This document shows positions 7,819 to 15,796 of a stretch of DNA of 64,000 bases, piece by piece (position 1 is the first letter of the stretch; every line of letters begins with the position of its first letter). The notes under the pieces are model-generated. The model was not told where the DNA came from. It ran no database searches and worked only from the letters and a program-made list of their open reading frames with translations. Source of the stretch: an uncultured Erythrobacter sp. (GTDB lineage: Bacteria > Pseudomonadota > Alphaproteobacteria > Sphingomonadales > Sphingomonadaceae); the NCBI GenBank assembly GCA_947488755.1, contig CANLAD010000002.1, positions 1-64,000 of the forward strand, read 5' to 3'. The position numbers and the translations under genes are program-made.

Positions 7819-8130
7819 ATGGCACTCACCATGCTTCATCATCTGTCTGTGCTGTTCATCGGTCTGGTTGAGGGTCTGCTTTCACCTCCCGCCCTGGCGC
7901 AGTCCAATCTTCAGGGGTCCGGGCCAATCGCCGAAGCTGAGCTGGGGCTGCAAGGGACGCTGCTAGGCACCGTCGCAACCACTGTCGCTGTCATGGCCGT
8001 CGCTGCGATCGGCTTCATGATGCTCACGGGCCGGATGAACTGGCGCATGGGCGCTACCGTCATCATCGGCGTGTTCATCCTGTTCGGCGCGACCACTGTC
8101 GTTGCCGGCATCCAAGGGGCCGCTGGCTGA
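7819..8130 (+). CDS. Second VirB2/TrbC-like pilin, outside the operon
   Basis: A 103-residue prepilin with a signal peptide (cleavage near ALAQ, residue ~28) and two hydrophobic helices separated by TGRMNW, the same loop signature as TGRANW in the operon-encoded VirB2. The mature region is about 75 residues. It is encoded alone on the opposite strand from the virB operon, close to ardC. It could be an alternative pilin giving antigenic or host-range variation, or a relic of another transfer system; the frame is intact. A GTG/ATG choice near the start does not affect the mature protein. Confidence 0.75.
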   Translation: MALTMLHHLSVLFIGLVEGLLSPPALAQSNLQGSGPIAEAELGLQGTLLGTVATTVAVMAVAAIGFMMLTGRMNWRMGATVIIGVFILFGATTVVAGIQGAAG

Positions 8131-8637
8131 AACATCACCTTCGTTTTTTCCGCGGCCTTTGATTGGTTCTTTTCGCGGGAAAGGGGGAGATTGCTGCGGT
8201 GGTAATGGTGAGGCCGGGGGCGGTGCCTTGCGGCACACGGCTCTATCTCCGCTGACGCTTCGACCAAGCCCGCTCGCGGTCTTGTCCCATACGGGTGACG
8301 ATCCTCGCCCTCTTGACGCTGCGCGCCGCTGCACCGCGCTATGCACGGCTTGAGCAGGATCGCTGCGCGATAGCATGTTCGTAAGCGGGAAGGGGCAGGG
8401 CGCCACCCTTTCCCCTTCCTCCCAAGCGAAAACGACAGGACCGGGTTGATCGCGAAGATCGGCCAGGCCGGCGCGAGATCCGCTGAACGCGGATGCACGC
8501 CGGCAAGCCTTTCTAACGCTCCGGCCCGCACCACTCCCGTCGTTTTCGCCTGGCCCATCCCCAAACCCGCCTTCGCCAGGGGGCAGAAGGCCATGAGGCA
8601 TGGCCTTTGGCCTCATTGGAAAAAGGGACACGGGACC
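8131..8637 (+). promoter_or_regulatory. Long GC-rich untranslated leader of ardC with mutually exclusive hairpins
   Basis: No convincing gene lies in these ~500 bases, although the ardC frame is open from 8446. Close to ardC, two overlapping inverted repeats occur: AAGGCCATG/CATGGCCTT (8587-8595 and 8599-8607, 3-base loop) and ATGAGGC/GCCTCAT (8593-8599 and 8610-8616). They share bases and cannot form together. A purine-rich stretch and the ardC ATG follow 22 bases later, so the structure could tune expression of this leading-region gene. Confidence 0.45.
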
Positions 8638-9525
8638 ATGAGCACAAGCAAACCATCAATTCACGAGCGCGTCACCAGCACGATCGTTGCGGCGATCGAG
8701 GAAGGGGCGGGGCGGTTTCAAATGCCGTGGCACCAGATCGCTATCGGGATCACCAATATCGCCAGCGGCAAAGCCTATCGCGGCGTCAACGTCCTGACCT
8801 TGTGGGCGGTGGCCATGAGCAAGGGCTATGCAGGCGGCGCATGGGGCACGTTCAAACAATGGAAGGAGCGTGAGCAATTCGTGCGCAAGGGCGAGAAGGG
8901 CGCGCCGATCGTGTTCTACAAGATCATCGAAACCAAGGACGAGGAAAGCGGCGAGGACAAAACGCAGATCTTCGCGCGCGGGTCGACGGTGTTCCATTTA
9001 AGCCAGATCAACGGCTATGAGGAACAGGTGCCCGCAGCGCCGTCAGGCGACCCTATCGAGCGGATCGAGCGAGCCGAAGCCTATGCGGCAGCAACCGGCG
9101 CGCGGATCGAGCGTGGTGGGCAGAGCGCCTGTTACAGCCCCTCGCAAGACGTGGTGCGGATGCCGGATATCGAGCGGTTCACCGGAACCGACACCATGCC
9201 CGCGCAGGAAGCCTATTACGCCACCCTTTTGCATGAGCTGGTGCATTTTTCAGGCCATAAAAGTCGCTGCGATCGCGAGATCGGGAAGGGCAGGGCGGGC
9301 TATGCCTTCGAGGAGCTGGTCGCCGAGCTGGGCAGCGCCTTCCTATGCGCTGAGCTGGGGCTGTCGCCCGCCGTGCGTGAAGACCATGCGGCTTATCTCG
9401 CTGAATGGCTGAAATGTCTGAAGGAAGATAGCCGGGCGATATTTCGGGCAGCGTCGCTTGCGACCAAGGCGGTCGACTATTTGAACGGGTTGCAGCCCGA
9501 GGTGAAGGAGGGTGCTGCGGCCTGA
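8638..9525 (+). CDS. ardC: ArdC-type antirestriction protein
   Basis: A 295-residue protein. The N-terminal ~130 residues form the ArdC ssDNA-binding domain (PWHQ, AYRGVNVLTLW, TFKQWKEREQFVRKGEKG are typical), and the C-terminal half a zincin-type metallopeptidase domain with HELVH at residues 199-203. ArdC proteins protect incoming plasmid DNA from host restriction and are characteristic of conjugative leading regions. The start at 8638 (GGGACC ATG AGCACA) was preferred over the longer frame from 8446 because family members begin close to this point and the upstream region looks like a structured leader. A terminator follows at 9606. Confidence 0.92.
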   Translation: MSTSKPSIHERVTSTIVAAIEEGAGRFQMPWHQIAIGITNIASGKAYRGVNVLTLWAVAMSKGYAGGAWGTFKQWKEREQFVRKGEKGAPIVFYKIIETKDEESGEDKTQIFARGSTVFHLSQINGYEEQVPAAPSGDPIERIERAEAYAAATGARIERGGQSACYSPSQDVVRMPDIERFTGTDTMPAQEAYYATLLHELVHFSGHKSRCDREIGKGRAGYAFEELVAELGSAFLCAELGLSPAVREDHAAYLAEWLKCLKEDSRAIFRAASLATKAVDYLNGLQPEVKEGAAA

Positions 9526-9605
9526 GCGCTATCGCTTTTGGTTGACCCGGCGAGCATTTTTTCCTATATCAACCCCACAGTCAAAGGAATGAATGAATTG
9601 TCTCC

Positions 9606-9640
9606 AAGGGCGAGCCGCTGCAACGGTTCGCCCTTTTCGT
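9606..9640 (+). terminator. Rho-independent terminator after ardC
   Basis: AAGGGCGA (9606-9613) pairs with TCGCCCTT (9628-9635), extended by CCG/CGG inside the stem, and is followed by TTTCG. It lies about 80 bases after the ardC stop. Confidence 0.7.
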
Positions 9641-9694
9641 ATTGGGGCGGCCCTGCAAGGCCGCCCCTCACGCTTGTTGAAAGCGGGCAGCCCG

Positions 9695-9796
9695 TTATTT
9701 AGAACGGGCCACCTCGACAATCTTCAAAACGAGTGTTGCGAAAGCAAGGCATAGCCCTGCGATCGCGAGTACAGTCAAAGTTTCGATAGGAATCAC
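9695..9796 (-). CDS. Small hydrophobic peptide with an unusually complete Shine-Dalgarno
   Basis: A 33-codon frame (GTG at 9796, TAA at 9695) encoding a peptide of the form short N-terminus, about 20 hydrophobic residues (LAIAGLCLAFATLVL), then a charged tail ending VARSK. It is preceded and overlapped by AAAAGGAGGTGA, nearly a full complement of the 16S rRNA 3' end. Because that element overlaps the GTG, the true start might be a downstream ATC or TTG. The layout (single membrane helix, basic end) resembles type I toxin or holin-like peptides, but this is inference only. It lies between ardC and the primase region. Confidence 0.4.
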   Translation of the reverse strand: MIPIETLTVLAIAGLCLAFATLVLKIVEVARSK

Positions 9797-9896
9797 CTCC
9801 TTTTCGCGGCGCTATTTGCTCGAAAGCTTGGCCGCCCGAAGTTTATAGCACCACGAATAGCGCCGAGTTAGGGGGGCAGAATTACGTCGCTGGGGA

Positions 9897-10163
9897 TTAT
9901 TCTTCGTGCTCGCGGCGCGGTATGATCCACACCTCGAAATTGATGAGTAGGATCGAGCCTGTGATGATCGCGAAGCTGACCGCAGTGTCGTGCGCGCCCT
10001 GGTTCGTCAGGATAAACCCGAACAGACGATCGCGGCACCAGTCCCCGCAATCCAATCGCGCGAGATAGGCTGCTGTGTCGACAAGATCGAACAGGCACCA
10101 AGTAAGGAGCGCCTGATAGGCGACGATCGAGAGGATGGGCGCCTTCCATCTAGCGTCCAGCAT
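9897..10163 (-). CDS. Small inner-membrane hypothetical protein
   Basis: An 88-residue protein beginning MLDARWKAPILSIVAYQALL with two predicted membrane helices (about residues 9-28 and 60-78) joined by a Cys-containing loop (DCGDWCRD) that could form a disulfide. No family is recognised. The start follows a purine-rich site (AAGGGAAGGG). It is transcribed divergently from the Toprim primase, with a 12-bp palindrome between the two. Confidence 0.55.
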   Translation of the reverse strand: MLDARWKAPILSIVAYQALLTWCLFDLVDTAAYLARLDCGDWCRDRLFGFILTNQGAHDTAVSFAIITGSILLINFEVWIIPRREHEE

Positions 10164-10240
10164 GAACCATAACCCTTCCCTTGAAATGCGGCACGAGCGA
10201 GTGGCATCCCTTGGTCCCTCGCAAAGCTCGCGTTTTTGCG

Positions 10241-10252
10241 CTATCGCGATAG
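10241..10252. promoter_or_regulatory. Perfect 12-bp palindrome between divergent genes
   Basis: CTATCGCGATAG is fully palindromic and lies 33 bases upstream of the primase gene and about 78 bases upstream of the divergent small membrane protein gene. A related half, TATCGCAATAG, follows at about 10260. This could be an operator for a plasmid regulator. Confidence 0.3.
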
Positions 10253-10284
10253 TGGTCAATATCGCAATAGACTGATAATTTCGA

Positions 10285-11193
10285 ATGACATTGGACCCGT
10301 TCGACAATGCGATGAACATCACCGCTCGGCTCGGTGGCAAATGGCATGGTTCCTACGGAATGGCCAAATGCCCGGTCCACGAGGACAGCACGCCGAGCCT
10401 GTCGATCCGCCCCGGCGATGAAGCGGTAATTTTCACCTGCCATGCCGGATGCTCTTCGCGCGATGTCGCGATCGAGGTGTTCGCAATGATGCGCGATCAC
10501 TCCTATCGGCCCCGCCCGCGATCGAAGGGCGAGGACCAGTGGCGCAAGACACCGGCCAAGGATTTCGGAGCGCTGGCGCTCAGCACATGGCGCGGGCTGT
10601 CACCCGAAGCGCGCGGAACGCCGACCGAGGCCTATTTGACAAGGCGAAGGATTTTTCAGCTTCCGGCGTGCATTCGCCACGATCCACGGGCGAAGTATCG
10701 CGACGAAAAAGGCGTGCTGCAAACCGCCCATGCGCTGACCTGCCTTTATTCGAGGCTGGGCGAGCCTATGTCCATCCAGCGAACCTTTCTCACGCCTGGC
10801 GGCGAAAAGCTCGGCATCGAGGACAACAAGCGCTTCCTGGGCGACCGGCTGCACACGGCGGCGGAGTTCGCGCCGGCAGGCGAAACGCTCGGCCTAGCCG
10901 AAGGCAATGAGGAAGCGCTGAGCGTCATGGGTTTCCACGACGTGCCATGCTGGGCAGTCGGCGGCGCCAAGGTCTATCTCCACACACCAATTCCCGATCA
11001 CGTTCGCCACATCATCATTTTCACGCAGCACGGCGACGAGGCGGCACGCGGCGTGGCCGCGGCGATCGAGCCGCTATCGGCCCATGGCCGCCGCACGATC
11101 GACGTCCAGTTTCCAGCACCGAATATGGACTGGAACGACATGGCACAGGCCGGGGTTCGACCAGCGCCGCTTAAGCACGCAAGCGTGCGATAA
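10285..11193 (+). CDS. Plasmid Toprim-type DNA primase
   Basis: A 302-residue protein with a CHC2-like N-terminal zinc site (C29-P-V-H32 and C52-H-A-G-C56) followed by a Toprim-like core: LGLAEGNEEALSV at about residues 202-214 replaces the usual EGIETALS, and FTQHGDEAARG near 250 replaces the DxD loop. Small primases of this layout are common on alphaproteobacterial conjugative plasmids and probably prime complementary-strand synthesis after transfer. The acidic residues of the second Toprim motif are weak (only one Asp and one Glu in HGDEA), so activity is inferred, not certain. It is located between ardC and ssb, consistent with a leading region. Confidence 0.8.
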   Translation: MTLDPFDNAMNITARLGGKWHGSYGMAKCPVHEDSTPSLSIRPGDEAVIFTCHAGCSSRDVAIEVFAMMRDHSYRPRPRSKGEDQWRKTPAKDFGALALSTWRGLSPEARGTPTEAYLTRRRIFQLPACIRHDPRAKYRDEKGVLQTAHALTCLYSRLGEPMSIQRTFLTPGGEKLGIEDNKRFLGDRLHTAAEFAPAGETLGLAEGNEEALSVMGFHDVPCWAVGGAKVYLHTPIPDHVRHIIIFTQHGDEAARGVAAAIEPLSAHGRRTIDVQFPAPNMDWNDMAQAGVRPAPLKHASVR

Positions 11194-11664
11194 TGGACAC
11201 CCGTCTGTCGGCTCCGACCCGTGCGCAAGTGCCTCAATTCTGCACCGCCTTGGCCAGGCCTCCCGGCCCAGCTCCCGGCGCAACCAAACGCGCATCAATC
11301 CAGCGCGCCTCCCCACTTGCCATCATCTGCGATCGCTGCGCCAAGCGAAGCGAAGACGCCTTTCTTTCTCCCGCGAATATCGACCGTCCCAACACTGCCC
11401 GCGCGAACATTGGCCTGGTTTGCACGAGATCTGTCCCCCCTCGCCGGAGGCCGGGTTCATCCCCTTGCCGATGACTTACTTAGGCGCATCCGGGGGGCCG
11501 TGGCTTTGCCCCTTTCGCAAGCGGAAAACCGCCCGCGCTGCGCGCGGGTTTGGGTTTCCACCGCTGCGCGCCGGACCCTCCCATTTTCCGCTGGCGAACG
11601 CCCCCGTCAGCGCCACGCTGACAGTCATCGGGGATGATCCCGACACCAACGAAGGAGACAACAG
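11194..11664. other. Non-coding region between primase and ssb
   Basis: About 470 bases without a convincing gene. A frame spans it on the plus strand, but codon use is poor. It is rich in GC blocks, including CCCGCGC and GCGCGGG close together near 11533-11548. Its end (ACGAAGGAGACAACAG) is the ssb ribosome site. Like the ardC and ParB-like genes, ssb therefore has a long GC-rich leader. Confidence 0.4.
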
Positions 11665-11991
11665 ATGCAAAACGTGGCCAAATTCGAAGTTCGCGGCAAT
11701 GTCGGTTCGATCAACATCCGCAAGAAAGTCGCCTATATCTCGCTCGCGGTTGCCGACAATCGCCAGAACGATGATGGCAAGTGGGAAGAGGCGACGCGCT
11801 GGATCGAAGTCGCCGCGTTCAGCCAACGCGCCCGGAGCTGGGCGGAGAAGTTGACCAAGGGCGACCTGGTGCAGATCGAGGGCGACATTCGCCCCAACGA
11901 GTTCGAGCGCAACGGCGAGACCGAGTACCGCACCACGCTCGCCATCGAGCGCCATGCGGTCCTGACCAAGGCGCCACGCAAGGACGACTGA
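11665..11991 (+). CDS. ssb: Single-stranded DNA-binding protein (short plasmid form)
   Basis: A 108-residue OB-fold SSB: VAYISLAVADN, WIEVAAFSQRA and KGDLVQIEGDIRPNEFERNGETEYRT match the family's strand and loop pattern. It lacks the long flexible linker and the acidic C-terminal tip motif (DDIPF) of chromosomal SSB; it ends APRKDD. Short SSBs occur on conjugative plasmids and coat incoming DNA. An excellent ribosome site (AAGGAG) lies 8 bases upstream, and a strong terminator follows 7 bases after the stop, so it is probably monocistronic. Confidence 0.92.
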   Translation: MQNVAKFEVRGNVGSINIRKKVAYISLAVADNRQNDDGKWEEATRWIEVAAFSQRARSWAEKLTKGDLVQIEGDIRPNEFERNGETEYRTTLAIERHAVLTKAPRKDD

Positions 11992-11998
11992 CCAACCT

Positions 11999-12036
11999 CG
12001 CCAGCGGGCTCCGGCCCACTGGCGAACCTTTTGTTT
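11999..12036 (+). terminator. Rho-independent terminator after ssb
   Basis: CGCCAGCGGGC pairs with GCCCACTGGCG (one mismatch) with a 4-base loop, followed by AACCTTTTGTTTTT. Confidence 0.85.
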
Positions 12037-12068
12037 TTCACCCGATCCATCCTATAAGGAAACCTGCC

Positions 12069-12283
12069 ATTGCAACTCAGATGGATCCTGAAGACCCTGA
12101 CCTGCGAGAACAGCTTCAACGCATCCGCGAAAGTATCGCCAAGAGTGAGAAGTTTCATGCTGAAACGCGCGAATTCACGGCCAACATGAATCTGCGTCCA
12201 CGGCCTTGCTGTTTCACGGTCTGATCGCGACCGCTGCGCTGCTTGGTGCGGGCGCGGCACTCGGGCAATTGTTTTTCCTTTAA
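12069..12283 (+). pseudogene. Frameshifted paralog of the 29860-30054 small membrane protein
   Basis: Reading from 12069 gives IATQMDPEDPDLREQLQRI and continues to NMNLRPR, then stops in frame at 12224. Shifting frame at about 12196 restores STALLFHGLIATAALLGAG...QLFFL up to TAA at 12281. The reconstructed protein aligns end to end with the 64-residue protein at 29860-30054 (MATQLDPQELDLQEQL..., same C-terminal membrane helix). The position equivalent to its ATG is ATT here. Loss of the ATG plus a frameshift argue for decay; a sequencing error or an ATT start cannot be excluded. An in-frame ATG exists at 12081. Confidence 0.7.
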
Positions 12284-12374
12284 GCGCTGGTGGTGCCCGA
12301 TACCAGCGTGGAAGACCCGCTTTCGACCGGGCCTTTTTCGTTTCAGTCGGTAACAATCGCGCGCGGTTTCCTGC

Positions 12375-12485
12375 CTAACTGCGATAGTCGCCAGAAGACA
12401 GGTGGAAGGGCCGAGTTCGCGTCAGCCTAGACATTACCATGCTGCCGAGCACGAATCCGATGATAAATGCGATACCTTCCAACAT
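12375..12485 (-). CDS. 36-residue membrane peptide
   Basis: A short frame (MLEGIAFIIGFVLGSMVMSR then LTRTRPFHLSSGDYRS) with one membrane helix at residues 4-18 and a basic C-terminal tail. It lies 36 bases downstream of the DUF421 gene on the same strand and could be its partner. The ribosome site is weak. No family is recognised. Confidence 0.4.
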   Translation of the reverse strand: MLEGIAFIIGFVLGSMVMSRLTRTRPFHLSSGDYRS

Positions 12486-12521
12486 TGATTGATCAAAGCT
12501 TATCCAAATATGGGTCGACGA

Positions 12522-13064
12522 TTATCCGGTCGTATGTGGGCGCCCGCCAACATTGGCGAGAATCTGTGGTTCTTCCGGTCGATCGTCCGCATCAGCCACC
12601 ACGCTGAAGCTCGCATCGGTTTCCAGGATTACCCATTTGGCCTGATCGACCTGATGCAGGCCGTTTTCACGGAGAGCCGCCATAATTTCCCCTTCGCTGA
12701 TGCGTTCCTTGCGCATGTTAGTTTGGAGATACTCCCCGTTATCAACCAGAAGAGTGGGGCGCGCTTTGACGAGATCGGCGATAAGATCGCTGCGTATGAC
12801 GACGCTGGTCATCACCCATTGCAAGAACACGAGCCAACAGGCAGCGAAAAGGGCGTCGCTCACTGAGACATCCTTGAGCAGGATCCCGGACGCTACCAGC
12901 CCGCCCAGCGCCACCGTAATGATCCAATCGAAATTGTTCATTTGCGACGTCGTGCGCTTACCTGAGATGCGAACCAAAATAATGATCGCGAGATAGATTG
13001 CGGTTCCAGAAAGAAGGATATCTTGGAGCCGATCGAAACTGTTGAACCACGTATCAACTTCCAT
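12522..13064 (-). CDS. DUF421/YetF-family membrane protein
   Basis: A 180-residue protein with two to three N-terminal membrane helices (about residues 17-33, 45-62 and 68-86) and a cytoplasmic domain of the YetF type. LVRISGKRTTSQMNNFDWIITVALG and RPTLLVDNGEYLQTNMRKERISEGEIMAALRENG are characteristic of DUF421. The function of this family is poorly known; Bacillus members have been linked to spore and membrane properties. It may be expressed with the 36-residue membrane peptide downstream. Confidence 0.88.
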   Translation of the reverse strand: MEVDTWFNSFDRLQDILLSGTAIYLAIIILVRISGKRTTSQMNNFDWIITVALGGLVASGILLKDVSVSDALFAACWLVFLQWVMTSVVIRSDLIADLVKARPTLLVDNGEYLQTNMRKERISEGEIMAALRENGLHQVDQAKWVILETDASFSVVADADDRPEEPQILANVGGRPHTTG

Positions 13065-13158
13065 CAGTATATTTCCCGTATTTTTCGCGGAACGATGTTC
13101 AAAGGGTAATGTCGCGAAGGCCGATCGCGACCACTAACCTGTCGAAGCGAAGCGAAGG

Positions 13159-14172
13159 TCATCGCCGCGCTGCTTGAAACACCGCAGCTAGTCCAGCGAT
13201 TGCACCAAGGCCGAGCAATGCAGTGCGAGCCGGGCGCATTTGCGCCTCAAGCGCTAGGCTGGTGTCGCGGATCGAGCGATCCTTGTTGGACCGGACGCGC
13301 CCGTCTTTTTTGGGTTCGAAGAGGTTGTCTGCGGCATCCGGTTCGGGCGGAATGTCATCCGTTTGCGCGGGGCGACCAGCGAAAGTTTTCATGAAGGTGT
13401 CAATAACACCCGGGGCGATCTGATCGAAAAGGGTAAGCGCGTATCCCGTCCCACCAATGAGCAAATCGCGTTTTGGATTGGCGCAGGCGAAGCAGATCGC
13501 TTTGGCCACCAGCTCGGGATCATACTGACCGGGGGGTAAACGCGCAGGCTTATCCAGCTTGTTGCGTGCGTGTTCGGGATAGGGCGTGTCCATCCCATTC
13601 GGTCTGATCGTCGTTACCGAAATGCCGGTATCGTCACGTTCGAGCTCCATGCGTAAGCTATCGGTGAAGCCGATGACGGCATGCTTCATTGCGCAATACG
13701 GACCCTGCAATAAAACAGAGCGCTCACCCAATATCGAACCGAGATTGATGATTGCGCCACCGCCACGCTCGCGCAGCTTTCGAGCCGCGTATAGCGATCC
13801 CCGAACCGTCCCGAAATAGCCGACGTCCAGCACACGGCGATGCTCTTCCATACCGACGTCGGCCAGATCGGCGAACAGCGATGTCGATGCGTTGTTCACC
13901 CAGCTGTCGAACCCGCCGAAGGCTTGATCAGCCACATCACCGACCCGTATGGGATAATCGTCATCAGCAATGTCGACAGCGCAGATCGCAGCACGGCCTC
14001 CAACGTCCTCTATGCCTCGCGCTAATCGTGTGAGCGCCTTCTCGTTTCTCGCGACCATAACGACTGCTGCGCCTTCACTTGCCGCGCGGCGTGCGGTCGC
14101 CAGCCCAATACCCGAACTCGCACCGGTGATGACAACAGTCTGTTCGTTCAGAGGTTTCAGATCAAAGTCCAT
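13159..14172 (-). CDS. Short-chain dehydrogenase/reductase with C-terminal membrane tail
   Basis: A 337-residue classical SDR: cofactor motif TGASSGIG at residues 16-23, NNAS at 93-96, and catalytic Ser146, Tyr159 and Lys163 (YCAMK). It is longer than the usual 250 residues; the extra C-terminal ~80 residues are charged, then end in a hydrophobic segment (ALLGLGAIAGLAAVFQ), suggesting membrane attachment. The substrate cannot be predicted. It is the first of several minus-strand enzymes; the DUF1989 gene starts 71 bases upstream, so one transcript is plausible. Confidence 0.88.
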   Translation of the reverse strand: MDFDLKPLNEQTVVITGASSGIGLATARRAASEGAAVVMVARNEKALTRLARGIEDVGGRAAICAVDIADDDYPIRVGDVADQAFGGFDSWVNNASTSLFADLADVGMEEHRRVLDVGYFGTVRGSLYAARKLRERGGGAIINLGSILGERSVLLQGPYCAMKHAVIGFTDSLRMELERDDTGISVTTIRPNGMDTPYPEHARNKLDKPARLPPGQYDPELVAKAICFACANPKRDLLIGGTGYALTLFDQIAPGVIDTFMKTFAGRPAQTDDIPPEPDAADNLFEPKKDGRVRSNKDRSIRDTSLALEAQMRPARTALLGLGAIAGLAAVFQAARR

Positions 14173-14243
14173 CGCATTTATGTCCTTAGGATGGCGAGTA
14201 TCGCGTGATTCGCGGTTCCTTGCAGCGAACCTGCTGGCGCTGC

Positions 14244-14870
14244 CTATTTGGAATCATTGATCGCGTAATCGATCGGTTTGAACGACCCGCCGTTCGAGGC
14301 GTAGGCGGAGCAGGCGGTCAAGCCGATCACCAAATCCATCTCTGCGCGCAAAAGGATATGATCGTTCACGGTAGTAGTCGGCGGATCGACCTGGAGTTTG
14401 CCGGTCGCGCCGTTCACGGGCACGTTCATGAACACATTGAAGGCGGTAGGAATGGCGTCCGGCCCGATGCCATAAGGAGCCAAAGCTTCGGCCAGATTGC
14501 CGAAGCAGCCACGGTGAACGGGTTTTTCGGGGTAAAAATGGCGAAAGGTCGCTTCACTACAGGGCGTCAACAAAAAGTCATGCGTGCCCACCGTATCCTC
14601 GATGATCGAGAGCATCGGGTTCGAACGATTGGACCAGAGCTTATGGCCCGTTGTTAGATGAATGGTCTCCTCGTAGTCGAAGGTTCTGCCATTCGAAATG
14701 GTTTCGCGAATGTCCGATTGCGAATAGGCGACCAGATCCGAGACCTGCCCGCCCATGGGATCGATGACCTTCAGCGTACTTGCGCGTGGCAGGGTAAAGG
14801 CAACGCCGCTTCGCGGTTCGATACGGGTCAAGATGATGTTCCACGTGGGTCCGAGAAGGGGCAGGTCCAA
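14244..14870 (-). CDS. DUF1989 (urea-carboxylase-associated) family protein
   Basis: A 208-residue protein with family-typical segments: GGQVSDLVAYSQSD, a Thr/Glu-rich TFDYEETIHLTTG, FHHFYPEKP-like HFYPEKPVHRGCFGN, and PTAFNVFMNVPV. DUF1989 members are often encoded beside urea or guanidine metabolism genes. Here the partner is the GntA-like gene whose 3' end overlaps this gene's start by 43 bases, a strong sign of co-expression. The start is uncertain because of the overlap; Met at 14870 is the longest option, and an internal start would also retain the domain. Confidence 0.8.
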   Translation of the reverse strand: MDLPLLGPTWNIILTRIEPRSGVAFTLPRASTLKVIDPMGGQVSDLVAYSQSDIRETISNGRTFDYEETIHLTTGHKLWSNRSNPMLSIIEDTVGTHDFLLTPCSEATFRHFYPEKPVHRGCFGNLAEALAPYGIGPDAIPTAFNVFMNVPVNGATGKLQVDPPTTTVNDHILLRAEMDLVIGLTACSAYASNGGSFKPIDYAINDSK

Positions 14871-15544
14871 TCCTTATCGACCCTTCGCCCGCTATATTGG
14901 CGCGCTTCGCTGTTTTCGCCATGGCGGGCCAGCATGGGATTGATATCACCGTCGAGGGCAGCGTCTCGCTCCAGGATAGCTTCGCGCATACGTTCGTATC
15001 GGCCTGCAGAGCGCAGATGTTCGAACTGGTCGTGAAGGTTGAACACAAGACAAGGGTTTGGGGTGCGTCTCGCCCTGCGCGAAGCCCCAGGATGAAGGCC
15101 AACAACGAAGTAGGCTTCGTTGCCGAAACTCAGCGAAAAATGGGGATCGGTAGGATCGGAACTGACGCGAGAATCATATTCCTGTCCGCGCCAAGCATCC
15201 TTGTCGGTAAGTGATTGCAGCCGATCCCACATCGCCCGCTCGAACTCCATCTCGGTCATTTGCCGAGGTCGATCAAACACAACGACAAAACTGCGAAAGC
15301 CTGTCGGGTCATCGCGATACGCCTCGCTCCAGGCCAGCAAGCGGTCGTGGATGCGCACATCGTCCCACGCGCTTTCGATCGACCACGCGGTTTCGATACG
15401 CAGAGCGTTCTGCGCCAGCGCCGATTTTGCTCCCACGCACGGAAAATCACTGTCAGCAATATGATCGCGAATTACGCCCTTTAGCGCCTCGTGATCGATG
15501 GGCTCGGGAGATCGTGTTTCGAACTGTTCCAGAATTGCGCTCAT
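14828..15544 (-). CDS. YqcI/YcgG (GntA-like) family protein
   Basis: A 238-residue protein starting MSAILEQFETRSPEPIDHEAL. Segments such as FPCVGAKSAL, the repeated WSIESAWDDV and FRSFVVVFDRP, and the late NPCLVFNLHDQFEHLRS...RYERMREAI place it in the YqcI/YcgG family. That family includes the heme-dependent N-hydroxylase GntA of guanitoxin biosynthesis. Whether this member hydroxylates a guanidine is not shown. The start at 15544 was preferred over 15586 because it begins at the conserved region. It overlaps the DUF1989 gene, a pairing that suggests guanidine- or arginine-related chemistry. Confidence 0.75.
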   Translation of the reverse strand: MSAILEQFETRSPEPIDHEALKGVIRDHIADSDFPCVGAKSALAQNALRIETAWSIESAWDDVRIHDRLLAWSEAYRDDPTGFRSFVVVFDRPRQMTEMEFERAMWDRLQSLTDKDAWRGQEYDSRVSSDPTDPHFSLSFGNEAYFVVGLHPGASRRARRTPNPCLVFNLHDQFEHLRSAGRYERMREAILERDAALDGDINPMLARHGENSEARQYSGRRVDKDWTCPFSDPRGTSS

Positions 15545-15796
15545 GGGCGCTAAACGCGCAGGGACATAAATGGGTTTGACCCACACATTTGTTATTCGCG
15601 AGGTAGCTGCCGAATTGTTCTTTCTTTTAGGGGTTCTCGCATTTCGAGGGCGACGCTTCGCGGGTCTCAGGATCGGATCGATAACAAACGTCAGCCTTGG
15701 GGGTGGTTGCTTCGTTTGCGCGTCTCACCATCATTGGCAGCCCACAAGGGTCTGCCAACTCCCGGTCGCATTGCGACCGTTTTGAAGGGCCTCGTC
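15545..15796. other. Divergent intergenic region before cassette A
   Basis: About 250 bases between the minus-strand GntA-like gene and the plus-strand cassette. It contains GGTCGCATTGCGACC (near 15765-15779), a short perfect inverted repeat that may be an operator. The plus-strand glycosyltransferase frame is open from 15707 but looks non-coding before 15797. Confidence 0.4.
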
